Source of the DNA: Sabellastarte sp. h YS-2021
Taxonomy: Eukaryota; Annelida; Polychaeta; Sabellida; Sabellidae
Direction of reading: 5' to 3'
Length of the DNA stretch: 64,000 nucleotides
NCBI GenBank assembly: GCA_964017235.1
Contig: OZ024940.1
Location: 22,697,615-22,761,614 of the forward strand
Shown: positions 1-11,320 of the stretch, piece by piece
Numbering within the stretch: the first letter of the stretch is position 1
Layout of the letters: each line of letters opens with the position of its first letter
The notes under the pieces: generated by a model
Seen by the model: the letters and a program-made list of their open reading frames with translations, nothing else
Databases searched by the model: none
Told to the model about the DNA's origin: nothing
Position numbers and translations under genes: made by a program

Positions 1-699
1 AACATGAGCTAGCCCATACACTTTAACTGTCATAGAGGTTACATATATTGCTCTTGTTGCATCATTAATGGTAGATTTGACCTCCATGGTCTACTTTGAC
101 CTTCTGGGGTGAGGGAATGATATTAATATCAACATTTTATGTCTTATGTAAGAGTAAAACTTAAGATACTGTCAACAAGCCCTAAATCTGAAGAAATCTG
201 GAAAATAATAAAGTAAACAATGTGGTTACGTGACCAAATTGGTGGAGGGATGGACTGCTGTAACTCCATAGCCTGGTTATGGCCGTTATATAACTGTAAA
301 TTTGCATCTCTGCCTTGGCCACTGGGTCGGATGGCTCCAGCAAATAGCTACTGATAGGAAATGATCATTGCATTTTGCTATAACATTAAAAACTTTTATC
401 TCATAAGTTTACAAATTTTAAGACTTCTATAGTGACTTATTTGTGGAGAATTATTTGGTTTTGTTTTCATCAACTTCATTTCCCGTTAGGGACCTATTCA
501 AATTGGGGATACGCCGAAACAAAACTTTTTATATTTTCCCGGAATCAGACTGGTTAGTAGACAATATTATACTCCCGATATTAAAAAAAATTTAACACTG
601 AATATTAACGTCGGCACAGGTATCAGATGTCCATGTGCTTAATCTCCGACTTCGTGTATTCTAAGGCGCACCATGCAAATCGTAATACACAAATCAGAG

Positions 700-940
700 A
701 GCCGTAAAAACATTATCAGGTCGTCATCAAGGGGACCATCGGCGTTCGGTAGTTAGGAAACCTAGGGGGGAGAAATACTTCTGAAACAGATCAGTTTTAA
801 GCCGCCTTTTGAAACACGAAAGCTTAGCAGCAGTTCGAATTTCCAGTGGCAAATCATTCCAGAGTTTTTGGAGCAAACAATGTTGACTGAAACTCGAATC
901 GTAACTCGATGGGCGATATTTGAGGATCACATCGGTTTAC
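700..940 (-). mobile_element. CR1/L2-like LINE fragment (3' end of RT ORF)
   Basis: The minus-strand reading contains KLWNDLPLEIRTAAKLSCF then KRRLKTDLF. This is the characteristic C-terminal end of the ORF2 protein of CR1/L2-group LINEs. It is a truncated copy in the TPK1 last intron and differs from the family at 11-21 kb. No endonuclease or RT palm is present. Confidence 0.65.
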
Positions 941-1400
941 ACAATTTAAACTCGAGTTTTAAGAAATATATAATGATATACTAATCTTGTTACAAACTAC
1001 CACTTTTGCAATTTTTTTAACCATAAAGACGTAAAAATCAATGAGCAATGGTCGGTTTTTTATTTCCCTGATTTACGTGGCTGTTCCATAAAGTGCTCAT
1101 ATATATCTGTACGTAATGGCGGATCCCTTAATGACAATATTTGGATATTGTTATTTTATTTATATTTGTGTCATTTACTCGAGTTCAACTCGAGTTCAAC
1201 TCGCATCTAACAGGCGATCCTCGGTCTACAGAAATCACTAATGATTACAGCCCTACTTGCAGCCATGACAGATAATAAGCTGTCACCAATTGATGAGAGT
1301 TACCACGACTTCAAAATATTCCACTCTTCCCTGCCCTCTACTTAACAAGATTTCTAGTTGAAACGAGTTTTGCATTTCCGACAGTAAGATCCTCACAAAC

Positions 1401-1512
1401 CTAAGTTCCACTTGAGTCCTGTTGTGGTCACATGTTCACACGGTCCGTCCAATGGGATCAGTCCACACCAATCTCCACGTAAACCGGAATCAACTATGAT
1501 CCGATGTTTCCC
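1401..1512 (-). CDS. TPK1: TPK1 coding exon 6 (residues 174-210)
   Basis: Acceptor CTGTGGCAG, donor GTTTGT. Encodes [10 protein letters not shown] then [12 protein letters not shown] and TTTGLKWNL, the start of the vitamin-B1-binding domain. It leaves in phase 1. No segment resembling the expected final FGxLVSTSN exon was found in 1-1400. Confidence 0.95.
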
Positions 1513-3250
1513 CTGCCACAGAAAAGGAAAAGAACAGAATTAGAGGAAAATCGTGCAATGTTGATATTAATCTTTCATTTTTTTATTTGATGACATGAGT
1601 TTTAAAATGTAATACCCAGTTCACAGAATGTGAATTGTTTTCAAGGATGCTTCTCATTTTATACGTGCTATTAATATTACCACACAGATATAGTATTGGT
1701 ATCGAATAACAATATATATATCGATATCAAACCATATTTTTGCCTTCTGTATCGATCGATATTGAAACTTCGTGTCACGGATGTTTTCCCGAGAGAGACC
1801 TTCTAAACTCTTTTGCAAGTTTTAGTAGTTTCCCGAAACGTAAACAAATATGGCGTTTCCGCTTTAGCGGTAAGTGAAAATTGACAAAAAAGATAGGAAA
1901 ACCAATATATTTCTCAAATTTTGTATTTTACTTGAATGGAAAACAGCTTAATTGCATCTATTAAGTACTATGTTTCGATATCGATATAGTACCCTACATT
2001 ATCCATATCAGTATACTTAGCGTGGATCGATAAATATTTCAATATCGATACAAACAATACCAGCACTACACAGATGCTCTACCATCTTAGACTAATGAGT
2101 AGGTGTCAATTGCGAACAGTCTTCTTTTTCTACTCACTTTGTGCAGTAAACAGCTCACCGAGTTTTGAGTCACCAGATACAGAGGCAGGTTTGTGATTTT
2201 TTTGGCCTCAAACAGCGTGTGTAGGTTGGAAAAGATTTGATCTAGTCTGCCTCCTGTATAGTCGTGTGACACGATGTAATCCACCTGAAAATAGAAACAA
2301 GAAATTCCCTCAAACACGAGGTTATGTTTTTGGGTGTGTTTGTTCGTTAGTTTTTATGACAACTACAGAAGTTATGAATGGATTTTTTTGAAATTTTTTA
2401 CCAAAGCAAGAAGTGGTTAAATTTTGGAAAGGATCCAGATCATATTCTGGATACAAGAATATCCCGAATTTTCAGCTGTCACATTTTCAATTGACTCTGT
2501 ACTCTACGAGTGCTTTCTAGTTTAAAACATTTTATGATTAGATACGACATTTCGATATACGATCTAAATTCATCAGACGGTGGAAATTTCTGTAAAATAC
2601 ACAAACACCACCATAATCAGAGAACAACTTGAATGGCTACTTGAAGTAAAAGCAAGCAAAATATTGCCAGTCACTGAATTCTCCTTGTACAACCCCCCCC
2701 CCCCCCCCCCCTCAAGAGATAACGTGTTCACCATAAAAATAAACCTGTTACAATGAACTGCTGGCCCCTTGAAACTCCACTGCAGAATAAATGGCCTGGC
2801 TTTTAACATTCAACAAAGATCTATAATCTGTTTGGGTTATAATATTGCTTTCAAAGCTCAAACTTAGGAGTTTTACATCCTGTTCAACAGCCAGGGTCGT
2901 CATATTGGGACAGGTCCTCAGCATTGTCACTAGTCGGAGTCGAACCCACACACAGAGCTGACTGCCTGTGATTAGATGCCAAATTTGCTAAACTCTCTCG
3001 GCCAACGAGGACTTTTAATTAGTTATATCACAACGGGTAGTTTTAAGGGCAGAAGAAACCAGTACATGCTTGTTGGTCAAGATGCTGCACTGTAAACCGC
3101 CGGGCATCGGTAAGCAACTACCAACTTTCCCACATAGGGTTGGGTCCGGGGTTTAAACCGCCCGACCTCAGAGGAGGGAGGCGAGAGTGTTAACCACTAC
3201 ACCAACCGAGCAACCTTTTCTGACCAAGAGGACATCAAAGAATTCTATGG

Positions 3251-3287
<37 letters not shown>

Positions 3288-6200
3288 GAAACCAACCTGG
3301 GTATTCTGTTGTTGTAGTCTTTCTACCACAATTTTCAAACCCTTTGTAAAGTCTGTGGCATCCTGGTCGGGGGTCGGAATGACTTCCGTTCCCTGGAAGG
3401 TAAAATCAAGAACACTATAAGTTCCCCCAAAAAGACTGAGATAGAACATCAGAAATAATGCCCAAAACGAATAGGAAAATCACATTCTTTAGTCAAGGTG
3501 TTTGCCAAACATTCGAATACTCGCTATCTGTTATTCAATGGTTATAAGGTTTTATTCAATTCAGTTGGTTTCTGCAGAAAAACAATAAATTGCCCTCTTT
3601 TACTTATACATATCAGGGGCGGTTCTGCTATCTACCAAGTAGCTTCCTAATTTCTATATTAGGTGAGCGTGCATTACTAGATTATCGGCATAGACTCGAG
3701 TCTTTGAAAACAGAGTATTTTATTGCTAGCCAGTCCGCGGTCCAATAATGAGTATTATTGACTGGGTTCTGACGTCACCAAGTATTTGTTTACAAATATT
3801 GTATTCTCATTTGAAATTTTCAACTTAAAATATCTCACTTATTACTGTGCAGATTTTACCCAAACAAAAACGGTGAAAAAGCAGTGAAAAGGTATCTTCC
3901 CAATGATATATAGAATATTTTAGTAGGTTAACTAGTTAGTGTGAAAAAAATTCATTAAAACATGACAGTTTCAATCAAAAACGCATTAAAGTTACAGAAA
4001 TATCATTCAAATATGAGTTAAAAGTTCAAATTACAGCATGAGAAAGCTCTTCATTTCTTTTTATGTATACAATGTTTGCATTCACTAGCTTGGAAGCAAC
4101 AACCACATTAGGTAAGAGCCAAAAGAATGAATGCCAGAAAGTTATTAATCATACTCGTACATTAAGTAAGACTCAAGTGAATGAATGCCAGAAACTTTTT
4201 AATCATATTCTTACAATAAGTAAGAGTCAAGTGAATGAATGCCAGAAAGTTATTAATCGTACTCTTACATTAAGCAAGATCCAAGTGAATGAATGCCAGA
4301 AAGTTATTTTTCATACTCTTACAATAAGTAAGAGCCAAGTGAATGAATCCCAGAAACTTATTAATCATACTCTTACAATAGATAAGACCCAAGTGAATGA
4401 TGGTCAGAAAGTTGTTAATCATACTCTTACATTAGGTAAGAGGCAAGTGAATGATGCCAGAAAGTTTTTAATCATACTCTTACATTAAGTAGGAGCCAAG
4501 TGAATGAATGCCAGAAAGTTATTAATCAATCAGCCAATAAAAATCAGACTTCTATGAACTTTCCCAAATTGTGGCATAGTGTGATGAGTACCAGTCTCTT
4601 CACTGAAGTGGGCTATGTTAGTACTGGGATGGGTGACCGCTTCAGTGCACTACTCGTGTCTCTGATGGATTTGCGGCTCGTGCTAGTAGACCAAAACCCC
4701 TTTCGGACTATCATTTACCTTGCTCTTGTAATACTGCAAAACCTCTTCTTCGACTGAGTCGAAATCGCCATTTATAACATCAGGGATGTAATCTTCTCGA
4801 CGCAATGCAGTGCAGTGATAAACTCTGTTGGAGGCACCGTCAGCAAACAGAGTGATAGCAGCTGAAAGTAAGAAGTTTATTTATTTATTTTTTAAAACAT
4901 TATTTATATATTTATTTATTTAATCCTTTTACCAGTGAAAGCAAAGTTAGAGAAGCTGAAAGCAAAGATTTAATTATTTCATTATTATCCCTGCAACTAG
5001 TGTGTTATTTTCGTGAATGTTTGTCTGTTTGTTTACTAGCAGGATTATGCAAATTTGGTTAATTTTATTGTAATTGGAATTTTTATTAATAAAAATACTT
5101 ACATAATCCCAACAAGGAGAGTCCCACCCTCCTCCCCTCTACCTTCTTCTGAGGGTTAGGGTCAAAATTTTAAGAATGGCAACTTACAGAGCATCTATAA
5201 CCTCCAGCAGGTGCCCGCTGGGGTTTACGTGTGTATTTTCAGTAGAAAAAAAATGGCAAGACACATTGTCTGTGTCCTTCACCGAACGGTAGGTCACGTA
5301 AGCATTTGTTGGGATTATGTAAGTACATTTTTATGCAATAAAAATTAATGGTTGGAATGTCATTTAAAAGAAATCAGAAGACAGGTCTTGGTCTACCTGA
5401 GATCCTATAAATTTTTAAGAGTGATCTGGATCACTGTGTGGATACAAAAAAAAGTACGGATTTTCCCATTTACCGGATTACACAAATTCTGGTTGTAGAA
5501 TAAATTTTATTGAACAGCTACACACACAATCGATGGGTCCTATTTAATGTAATCACTTCATAGAGACACGTACCTTTCTTCCAAAGGGTCTTGAAGGTCT
5601 CCAGATTACTATCGATCGGAGTGTTCAGCTGGATAAAGGCAATACGACCTGCAAAATAATATGACACAATTAATGACCCATACTAAATTTTAATCGACAT
5701 GACAGTACGCCAAATGTAACTTCTGTAATGCCCAGGGGTTGATGAAAAATCATCAAATGTAATTATAAATTTCATTCATGAAGATAACAAATTTTTCGAA
5801 CTTACGCTCACATTTATGTTAACCGCCAAATTTACAGGCAGTTTTTTTCACGAAACACCAAATGTTGGACATTTTGAATCAACTACAATTCCTACTGGAT
5901 CGATAAATACTTCACCCCTGAAACTGTTTTATGGTAAAATAACCAACAGTGCAGCAAAAAAGGTTAAAAATCGATTCTAGCTCAATCACCGGTTGGCAAA
6001 ATGGCTGATTAATCGACCCACAAAACTGGACTGATTTCCAGCACTAACTAGTAATTATAATATTTTGTTACAGACATTCAATAAAATATCCTTGATTCCA
6101 ATATACCAGTGCTTACTGATCCAACCCTGACATTTTTATGATTAAAACCAGGGAAGGGAAATTTATATAAATATTTCAATACTCATTGATATAGTTAACT

Positions 6201-7896
6201 GATTTTCAATATTGATACTAGAAGTGTCAAGTTCAATACAGTAGATTTAGTGTAACTAGAAGGTGCCATAAGTAGAATATTGCAATCAGCAGAAGCAGTA
6301 GATCTAAGTACCAAGAATTATGCATCCAAATGCAAGGATAACTACAAGTTTAACTTTACAGAGAATTTCCACAACTAGAACCTAATTTGGAGCACAAAAT
6401 TGTTACTTTTCAGCGGTTATTACAAGACATAAGTTGGTAACACTTTTGCCTCCCACCTCTGAGGTCGACGGTTCAAGCCCCGGACCTTATGCGGGAAAGT
6501 CGGTGGTTGCTTACCGATGATCAGCAGTTTACAGTACATAGCCATGACAAACTGTATGTACTGGGTTCCTCTGCCCACAAAACTAGCTGTCTTGATATGA
6601 CCTGTACAGTGTTGAAAGTGACGTAAAACCCCAAATAAATAAATACAAGGCGTAAGTAGAACCTAAAATTCTTGTGTGTGCAAAAGAATCAAAATCCTCG
6701 AAAGGGGTGACAAAGTAGCAGCATCAATCGTTATGTTACTCCGTTACCTGGTTAACTCATTTAATAATGGCTTGTTCAAGTACTATTATGGGATTAAGTT
6801 TGAACAACTAAATAAATAGATTACTCAGATTACACAAGTGTTTACTTATTGGAAGAGTTTTACATTGCATGACATTTTCACTACTTCATATTTTTCAAAG
6901 TAGGTACAACTAGAAGTTGCCAAAAGTGGCTGCCATTTGGCTACTTCAACTTAGACCAAATCCACTGTATCATATCTAGCATCTGCCAGGAAGAGTTTTC
7001 AAAATATTCAGAGTAGTTTATCAGTTTATCTCTATTTTTTTAACATCCATATATTCGACAGATTGAATAGATTGTAATGAGAATTTTTCACAAAACTTAA
7101 TTGCTTTTATAGCCAGCTAGTGTTGAAATTCAACGTCAGTTTAATACTCCTTATGCCCGAGTCAAACTACAGGCGATACGTCCCGCAGTTAGAGGTTTTA
7201 CTTGACGGCAGAACCACTTCCAAAGACGCCTTATATATTCCAAGATTTAGTGTTACCATCCCACTACGGGTTGTATAAGCCGTGGTTAAAGGTGTTGGGT
7301 GAAACCGCCCCTGTCCTTCAACTACCATCTGAGGTTTGTGTGTGAAGCTGTCAGACAATGTCCATTTACCTGAACCACTCGCCTTATGTCGCTGTGTTAC
7401 ACTGAAAGACAACCGAGTCACAACCTTATATACACTGTGGGGCACACCTTCAGTGACCGTAGCAAGAAATTCATCTGTGCATACTCATATTTGTTTGCGC
7501 ATGCTCATGGTACCAAATTCAGAGGCAGAAATTTTAAACATTTTAAATCTTCGTTAGAATGTGCAAGGTAATGGATGTATCGCCACTGGGTCAGAAGGTT
7601 GCATGCCAACCTTGGGTGGTGGTTGAAGGACAGGGGGGTTTCCCCAACACCTATAACCGCGGATTATACTGGCTATGTTAACAGGACCGGTTTATATTAA
7701 GTGAAGTATCAGATATTTGGATTTCATGGCATGAAATGATATTTAAATATCTAACCTATGCAAAGCCAAAAATACAGTTTAATATATTGAAATTGCATTT
7801 TAATCCCGACAGTTGGTCTAGTTACAACTGCACCTTACTCGTATTTTGTTGAAGATAATCCAATGGCATCCACACAGTTTCAGCCTGTTCTTGCAT
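1401..7896 (-). CDS. TPK1: Thiamine pyrophosphokinase (TPK1), six coding exons, 3' end off window
   Basis: Cytosolic enzyme that transfers pyrophosphate from ATP to thiamine, making the cofactor thiamine diphosphate. Six exons on the minus strand join in frame: 7896-7839, 5648-5574, 4861-4719, 3392-3297, 2284-2138 and 1512-1401, giving 210 codons plus one base. The human protein has 243 residues, so roughly 30-35 residues (the end of the thiamine-binding domain) should lie in one further exon left of position 1. Conserved family motifs are visible: ADGASNR (about residues 51-57), NGDFDS (75-80), [11 protein letters not shown] (99-109), GGRLDQI (135-141), GDWCGLIP and TTTGLKWNL near the break. 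All splice sites are GT-AG and intron phases agree at every junction. No internal stop or frameshift is seen. The introns are full of repeats but the exons are clean, so the gene is probably functional. Identity is very secure; only the last exon and the 5' UTR are unresolved. Confidence 0.96.
1690..2062. repeat. Possible MITE rich in ATCGAT motifs
   Basis: Repeated TATCGATATCGAT-type motifs occur at both ends (1697-1765 and 1975-2058). An imperfect inverted terminal match reads GTATTGGTATCGA on the left and GTATTGTTTGTATCGA on the right. No convincing target duplication was found, so it could also be a simple AT-rich repeat. Confidence 0.3.
2138..2284 (-). CDS. TPK1: TPK1 coding exon 5 (residues 125-173)
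   Basis: Acceptor TTCTATTTTCAG, donor GTGAGT, 49 codons in phase 0. Begins [17 protein letters not shown] and ends SVSCLLHK. The GGRxDQ motif is conserved in TPKs. The end joins GKHR of the next exon, as in human LLQPGKHR. Confidence 0.95.
2330..2525 (+). repeat. Interspersed repeat related to the 53-61 kb array spacer
   Basis: Contains the GAGGTTATGTTTTT start, a T/G-rich stretch, a GATCCAGATCATA-like core and a CTACGAGTGCTTTCTAG end. These also mark the spacer segments of the array at 53-61 kb. A degraded non-coding copy. Confidence 0.5.
2693..2711. repeat. Poly(C) run of 19
   Basis: Nineteen consecutive C residues in the TPK1 intron between exons 4 and 5. The true length may differ from that assembled. 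Confidence 0.95.
2873..3003 (-). mobile_element. tRNA-derived SINE, family A
   Basis: Minus-strand tRNA-like head with a B box reading GGGTTCGACTCC, then the family body GACCTGTCCCAATATG and GGCTGTTGAACAGG. Further copies lie at 27.1, 32.8 and 48.6 kb. The A box end is decayed. Confidence 0.7.
3030..3216 (-). mobile_element. tRNA-derived SINE, family B
   Basis: Minus-strand copy with a tRNA-like head (GGTTGGTGTAGTGGTTAAC), a decayed B box (GCGGTTTAAACCC) and the body GTGGGAAAGTTGGTAGTTGC. It matches copies at 6.4, 31.7, 33.6, 37.3 and 50.9 kb. Confidence 0.75.
3253..3284. repeat. Poly(A) run of 32
   Basis: Thirty-two A residues next to TPK1 exon 4, on the 3' side of that exon in transcript orientation. 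Read on the minus strand it is a poly(T) tract just downstream of the exon 4 donor. Confidence 0.95.
3297..3392 (-). CDS. TPK1: TPK1 coding exon 4 (residues 93-124)
   Basis: Acceptor CCTTCCAG, donor GTTGGT, exactly 32 codons in phase 0. Encodes [17 protein letters not shown], the conserved second acidic motif. A 32-base A run lies in the intron only 12 bases beyond the exon end. Confidence 0.95.
4104..4537. repeat. 54-bp minisatellite, about eight copies
   Basis: Imperfect direct repeats of 54 bp, each with AAGTGAATGAATGCCAGAAA and TAATCATACTCTTACA. Because 54 is a multiple of three, the plus strand reads as an 18-residue peptide repeat (VNECQKVIN...) over 4063-4488. A one-base loss in the seventh copy ends that frame. 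It lies inside a TPK1 intron and opposite to the gene, so I do not treat the open frame as a gene. Confidence 0.9.
4640..4704. repeat. Half of a hairpin MITE
   Basis: Matches one side of the short hairpin element at 8019-8129, including GCTAGTAGACC followed by AAAACCCCTTTC. It sits directly beside the TPK1 exon 3 donor. Confidence 0.5.
4719..4861 (-). CDS. TPK1: TPK1 coding exon 3 (residues 45-92), nucleotide-binding motifs
   Basis: Acceptor TTACTTTCAG, donor GTAAAT. Contains [11 protein letters not shown] and [12 protein letters not shown]. The GDFDS acidic motif is the family's metal/ATP-binding signature. The human DGGAN motif reads DGASN here. The donor lies about 15 bases from a hairpin-repeat fragment in the following intron. 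Confidence 0.95.
4990..5500 (+). repeat. Array-spacer-type repeat, interrupted
   Basis: Recognisable pieces are GTCTGTTTGTTTACTAGCAG near 5020, AGTGATCTGGATCACTGTG near 5420 and TTTTCCCATTTACCGGATTA near 5463. They occur in the same order as in the spacers of the 53-61 kb array. About 300 bp of unrelated sequence lies between. Confidence 0.5.
5574..5648 (-). CDS. TPK1: TPK1 coding exon 2 (residues 20-44)
   Basis: Acceptor TTTTGCAG, donor GTACGT. It encodes [12 protein letters not shown] followed by a segment ending TLWKK, matching the first beta strand and helix of TPK. Enters in phase 1 and leaves in phase 1. Confidence 0.93.
6236..6965 (+). repeat. Interspersed repeat (CTAGAAG/GCCATAAGTAG family) split by a SINE
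   Basis: Shares CCATAAGTAGAATATTGC, AAGGATAACTA, ACTAGAACCTAATTTG and the end CTTAGACCAAATC with 48,990-49,440. The copy here is interrupted by the SINE at 6435-6643. No coding capacity was recognised. Confidence 0.6.
6435..6643 (+). mobile_element. tRNA-derived SINE, family B, with target duplication
   Basis: Head TTGGTAACACTTTTGCC, B box ACGGTTCAAGCCCCGG, body GCGGGAAAGTCGGTGGTTGC and tail AAAACCCCAAATAAATAA. It is flanked by a 14-bp near-identical direct repeat, TACAAGACATAAGT on the left and TACAAGGCGTAAGT on the right, as left by LINE-mediated insertion. Confidence 0.85.
7190..7690. repeat. Inverted-repeat element in TPK1 intron 1
   Basis: About 75 bp near 7250-7335 is roughly 78 percent identical to the reverse complement of 7605-7690. 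Shared words include GGTGTTGG and CCTGTCCTTCAAC. This suggests a decayed non-autonomous DNA transposon or foldback. The open frames across it (7167-7445 minus, 7336-7557 plus) resemble no known protein. Confidence 0.45.
7839..7896 (-). CDS. TPK1: TPK1 coding exon 1 (residues 1-19)
   Basis: Starts at the ATG at 7896-7894 and encodes [19 protein letters not shown] plus one base. It ends at a GTAAGG donor in phase 1, which matches the next exon. The length before the first core strand equals that of vertebrate TPK1, supporting this start. A pyrimidine-rich acceptor (TTTTCTTTGTAG) ends at 7939, so the ATG exon may begin at 7938 with a 5' UTR intron further right. That upstream exon was not identified. 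Confidence 0.85.
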
Positions 7897-8018
7897 TTTT
7901 ACTTGTTGAGAGTCTCAGATGCTCACATCAATGCTAACCTACAAAGAAAACAGAACCAATATGCAGTTATTCGTGTAGTTAAGCTGAATCTGTAAGGCTA
8001 AAAAACAACAAGAAGTTT

Positions 8019-8129
8019 GAAACGGGATTTCGATCTACTAGCGTGCGCCACAAACCCATCACAGACACCAGTAGTGCAATGAAGGGGTCACCTATGTACG
8101 GCTCAAGCTAGTAGACCGAAACCCCTTTC
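8019..8129. repeat. Short hairpin MITE, 111 bp
   Basis: The two ends are inverted copies: GAAACGGGATTTCGATCTAC on the left against GAAAGGGGTTTCGGTCTAC read from the right. Related half-copies lie at 4640-4704 and 40,411-40,455. Confidence 0.65.
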
Positions 8130-8790
8130 ACCTTGTTTACCGTTATATAGCAGCTATTACAAAGCATAAAACTGACATTGTAAATAATCACTCCTTAAAT
8201 ATTCTTTGAATTTCTTTTGTTACCTATGACACCATAAAATAAACAGTGGAATACTGGTTTACTATTCCTGACATAACCTTTACCATGATTAAATTCGGCA
8301 AAGAAAATCTCCCAACTAATACACCCTCTCAGGTATTCACCCAAGTATTCCTGACTCCTTTTTTTTCATTTTGGGCTTCACTTGCTCACATGGCAAGTAA
8401 ATAAAATTGGGAAAAATAGTAATTTTTTTCCTGGTTTAAATCTTTTCTTTTTTTAAATCTTTTTTTTTTTAGTCTTGTATAAATGTATTTTCAAGACTTG
8501 CTTGATAACCTATGGAATAACAAAGTATGGGCAAGTAGATTTTACGTCAGGGCAAGTGAAATACCGCAAAGTGCTAAAAAAGAAATAGCGTCCAGCCCTG
8601 AATTATTATTTTTTTTTTTTTGGTTTTATACATACAAGTGTGGTGTACACTCAAATTTGCAAGTGAACATGTTATAATGTAAAATTTTAGGTGCTTATAT
8701 TTTTCTTGGTAAATCACCTACTATACTCGGATTCTCCACTCATTCATTTCATTCCTATCCAGACCATAGCACGTGGTGACTTGTAGTATA

Positions 8791-8864
8791 GCTACCTGTG
8801 GCCTACTGGATAACACTTGCATTGGAACAAAGAGCACGTAGGTTTGGTCTCAGATACAGGTATG
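8791..8864 (+). mobile_element. tRNA-derived SINE head, family C (truncated)
   Basis: Aligns to the head of the complete family C copy at 26,244: A box TGTGGCCTACTGGATAACAC, then GGTTTGGTCTCAGATACAGG at the B box. The tail is missing. Confidence 0.55.
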
Positions 8865-8869
8865 GTTCT

Positions 8870-11320
8870 TTGCTATTATTTCGACGCATATATAAATTCC
8901 GGCCCAAACCATCATTGCAGTATATTTTCTCTAATTTATACATTCAATTACCACACATTAAAACAAGCTGTCATTTATGTAACTTTATCACAAATAAAAT
9001 TACTAGGCCTGCAACGATTCTTCGGTTGCTCGGAAACGAAATGATTCAGTTTAGTGCTCGAGCCAAGAAAAGTGAACCGAGTCTTCAAAAATAATTAAAT
9101 TATATATAAAATCTACTACGTTTTATTTTTCTTTAAATATATGAATATATTTGTATGCTTTTCTAATATAATGTGTTTCCGTTTTTACTTTTTAAGCATT
9201 TGCGAACCTTAAAAATGTGTGTAACAATGTTTTCACACAATGGCACTTTAATATAACGTATTTCGAAAATGCCTCAAATCTCACTACATAATTTTTTTTT
9301 TTTCTAAAAGTTTACTTTTATTCACTCTTTTTTCCCATTACATATGTGACATCGGGGGGGGTGTGGCCAACCTCCCATCGGTGCCTTACAAAATGTCATA
9401 TACGCAGTATGACTTATGTTAATTAAATACAATTGCTATAATATTGAGTTAACAAGTTTTGCCATAACTTACATGTAAACTTACAGACAATGTATGGTTT
9501 ATTCTCTGTAATGGATATAGGTATCAGAGAGTGGTGATTTACTACATTAGTGGCAAAAGGACATATGGAAGTCTTGACTCTGAGATTAGGTTAGGATTTT
9601 ACCCAAACGTTCCTACAAATCAATTCCATCTAAGATATGTTTCCAAAGATTATATATTTAAAGATTAATATGGCCATTATACAGCATTTTATAAAGTCAG
9701 AATTAGATAATTATTTTAATATACTGACGGTTTTCAGAGTGTTCCTGCATTTAACGATGCATAAACAACCAAAATAAAAAGACAAATATGGCACTAAAAT
9801 GGTGTACTCAGGTGAGAAAAACAATATTATTTTACATTTCAACTGAACAGTTTTGTTTTGAGGCGAGCTTATGAAGTCGACATATGTCGGTACTCGGTCG
9901 GCCAACGTGGGTGATATTCAATGTTTATTTGCACTGGCGAGTGACAGCACTAGTTACCAGTAGTGGCTTTCTACCAGTAAATGCCTGCCTTATATATCTT
10001 TAAGAGGTCAAGGATAAATGCTTCTATAAGTATACAAGAAAGGGTGTTCAGTGGGATTTCCGGTCTGCGGTAAAATGGCCAATAATAGAAACAAATAGTA
10101 GTGCATATAATTTAATAATCTGGTATCATTTGATAATTTGGTTGCAGAAGAATAAAATATAAAATAAAATATAAAGCTGTCAAATGGTATAAACACTTGC
10201 ATAAACTAAATTAAGCCGCTTTTCTGTGACACTTTATGGTGATAATAGAATGAAAACAACTAAGTTGAGTTTAATGTTTCACTTAATTGACCTGAAAGCC
10301 TGTTTGATGGTACATCTGATGGCAAGATCTTTGTAATTGTACATTTATAATGCATACATTTATGATATCCTGTGGAATATTTCAAAATTCAGTTCAAAAA
10401 TAAACTGTAGGGTAAAACAACTATTAATATGAACAGGAAATGTAAAATGATAATTATGATCCTAATTATGATACTTTACTCATAAATAAACATGACATAG
10501 GCTTATGATAATTGATGTCATAATCATGTGAGAAATCTGTCTAGACGGCCAAACCGTGGCTACCACGTGTAAATTCAAAATATTAAAAAGCATGGGCGTT
10601 TTCTGGAAGAAAGCCACTACAGTAGCGCAGTTCCCGTTACTCAAACATGGGCGATAATAAAAGCTTTTATGATTAACTTCTATAATCATATATACAAAAA
10701 CAGTTTAAGTACCATATGTATTGCAGAAAGTCTTTTATGTAAAGAAAAGTGATAAAATATGGTCCAGTTTTTGTTAAATGAGTGATGTTTCGAGCAACTT
10801 CAAACAAAGTACCATAAACAGGTATTATCGCTCTGTTTTCATGGTAAATACTAAAACTTTTTAAGGGTTAGACAGAGGGAATGATTTAAAACCTACCCGA
10901 GAACATCCCGTTGCACAACATATCAGTTTATTGGTTACTTTTCCGTGTCTACGGTCTGCATTGCTATTATACTAAAACTTTTGATTTTGTAACATTTAAA
11001 CTGTTGATACTTGTTTCAATAAAACAAGGATTATCTACTTTGGGAATCTAGCTATGACCAGGGCAAATTATCAACTTTTGAGCAAACATTTGGATCAGCT
11101 CAAACTGGTATTCATGAAACGTTTAATCCTTTTTACTGAAATTTTAGATTAACTTTAATTCATGCACTTTGATTAATTGACTTTTGGATCAAGACAGATC
11201 AAAAGTAGCTGATGGAAGATTTCACAGGGAAGATGACTGCTTTAATCAGTCATTACAGAGGTAGTGGATTCTTCAGGACAGAATAATCTTTTTAATTTTC
11301 CCAAGTGATTGAAAGCTGTT
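8870..11320. other. Intergenic DNA, nothing recognised
   Basis: AT-rich sequence between TPK1 and the retroelement nest. Short open frames occur but none resembles a protein family or carries plausible exon boundaries. There is a 9-base G run near 9353. I see no RNA gene or clear transposon boundary here. Confidence 0.5.

Noticed and set aside
4063-4488. A 141-residue plus-strand open frame
   Set aside because: It is the 54-bp minisatellite read in one frame, inside a TPK1 intron on the opposite strand.
7167-7557. Open frames on both strands in TPK1 intron 1
   Set aside because: They lie across an inverted-repeat element, match no family, and TPK1 exons 1 and 2 join in phase without them.
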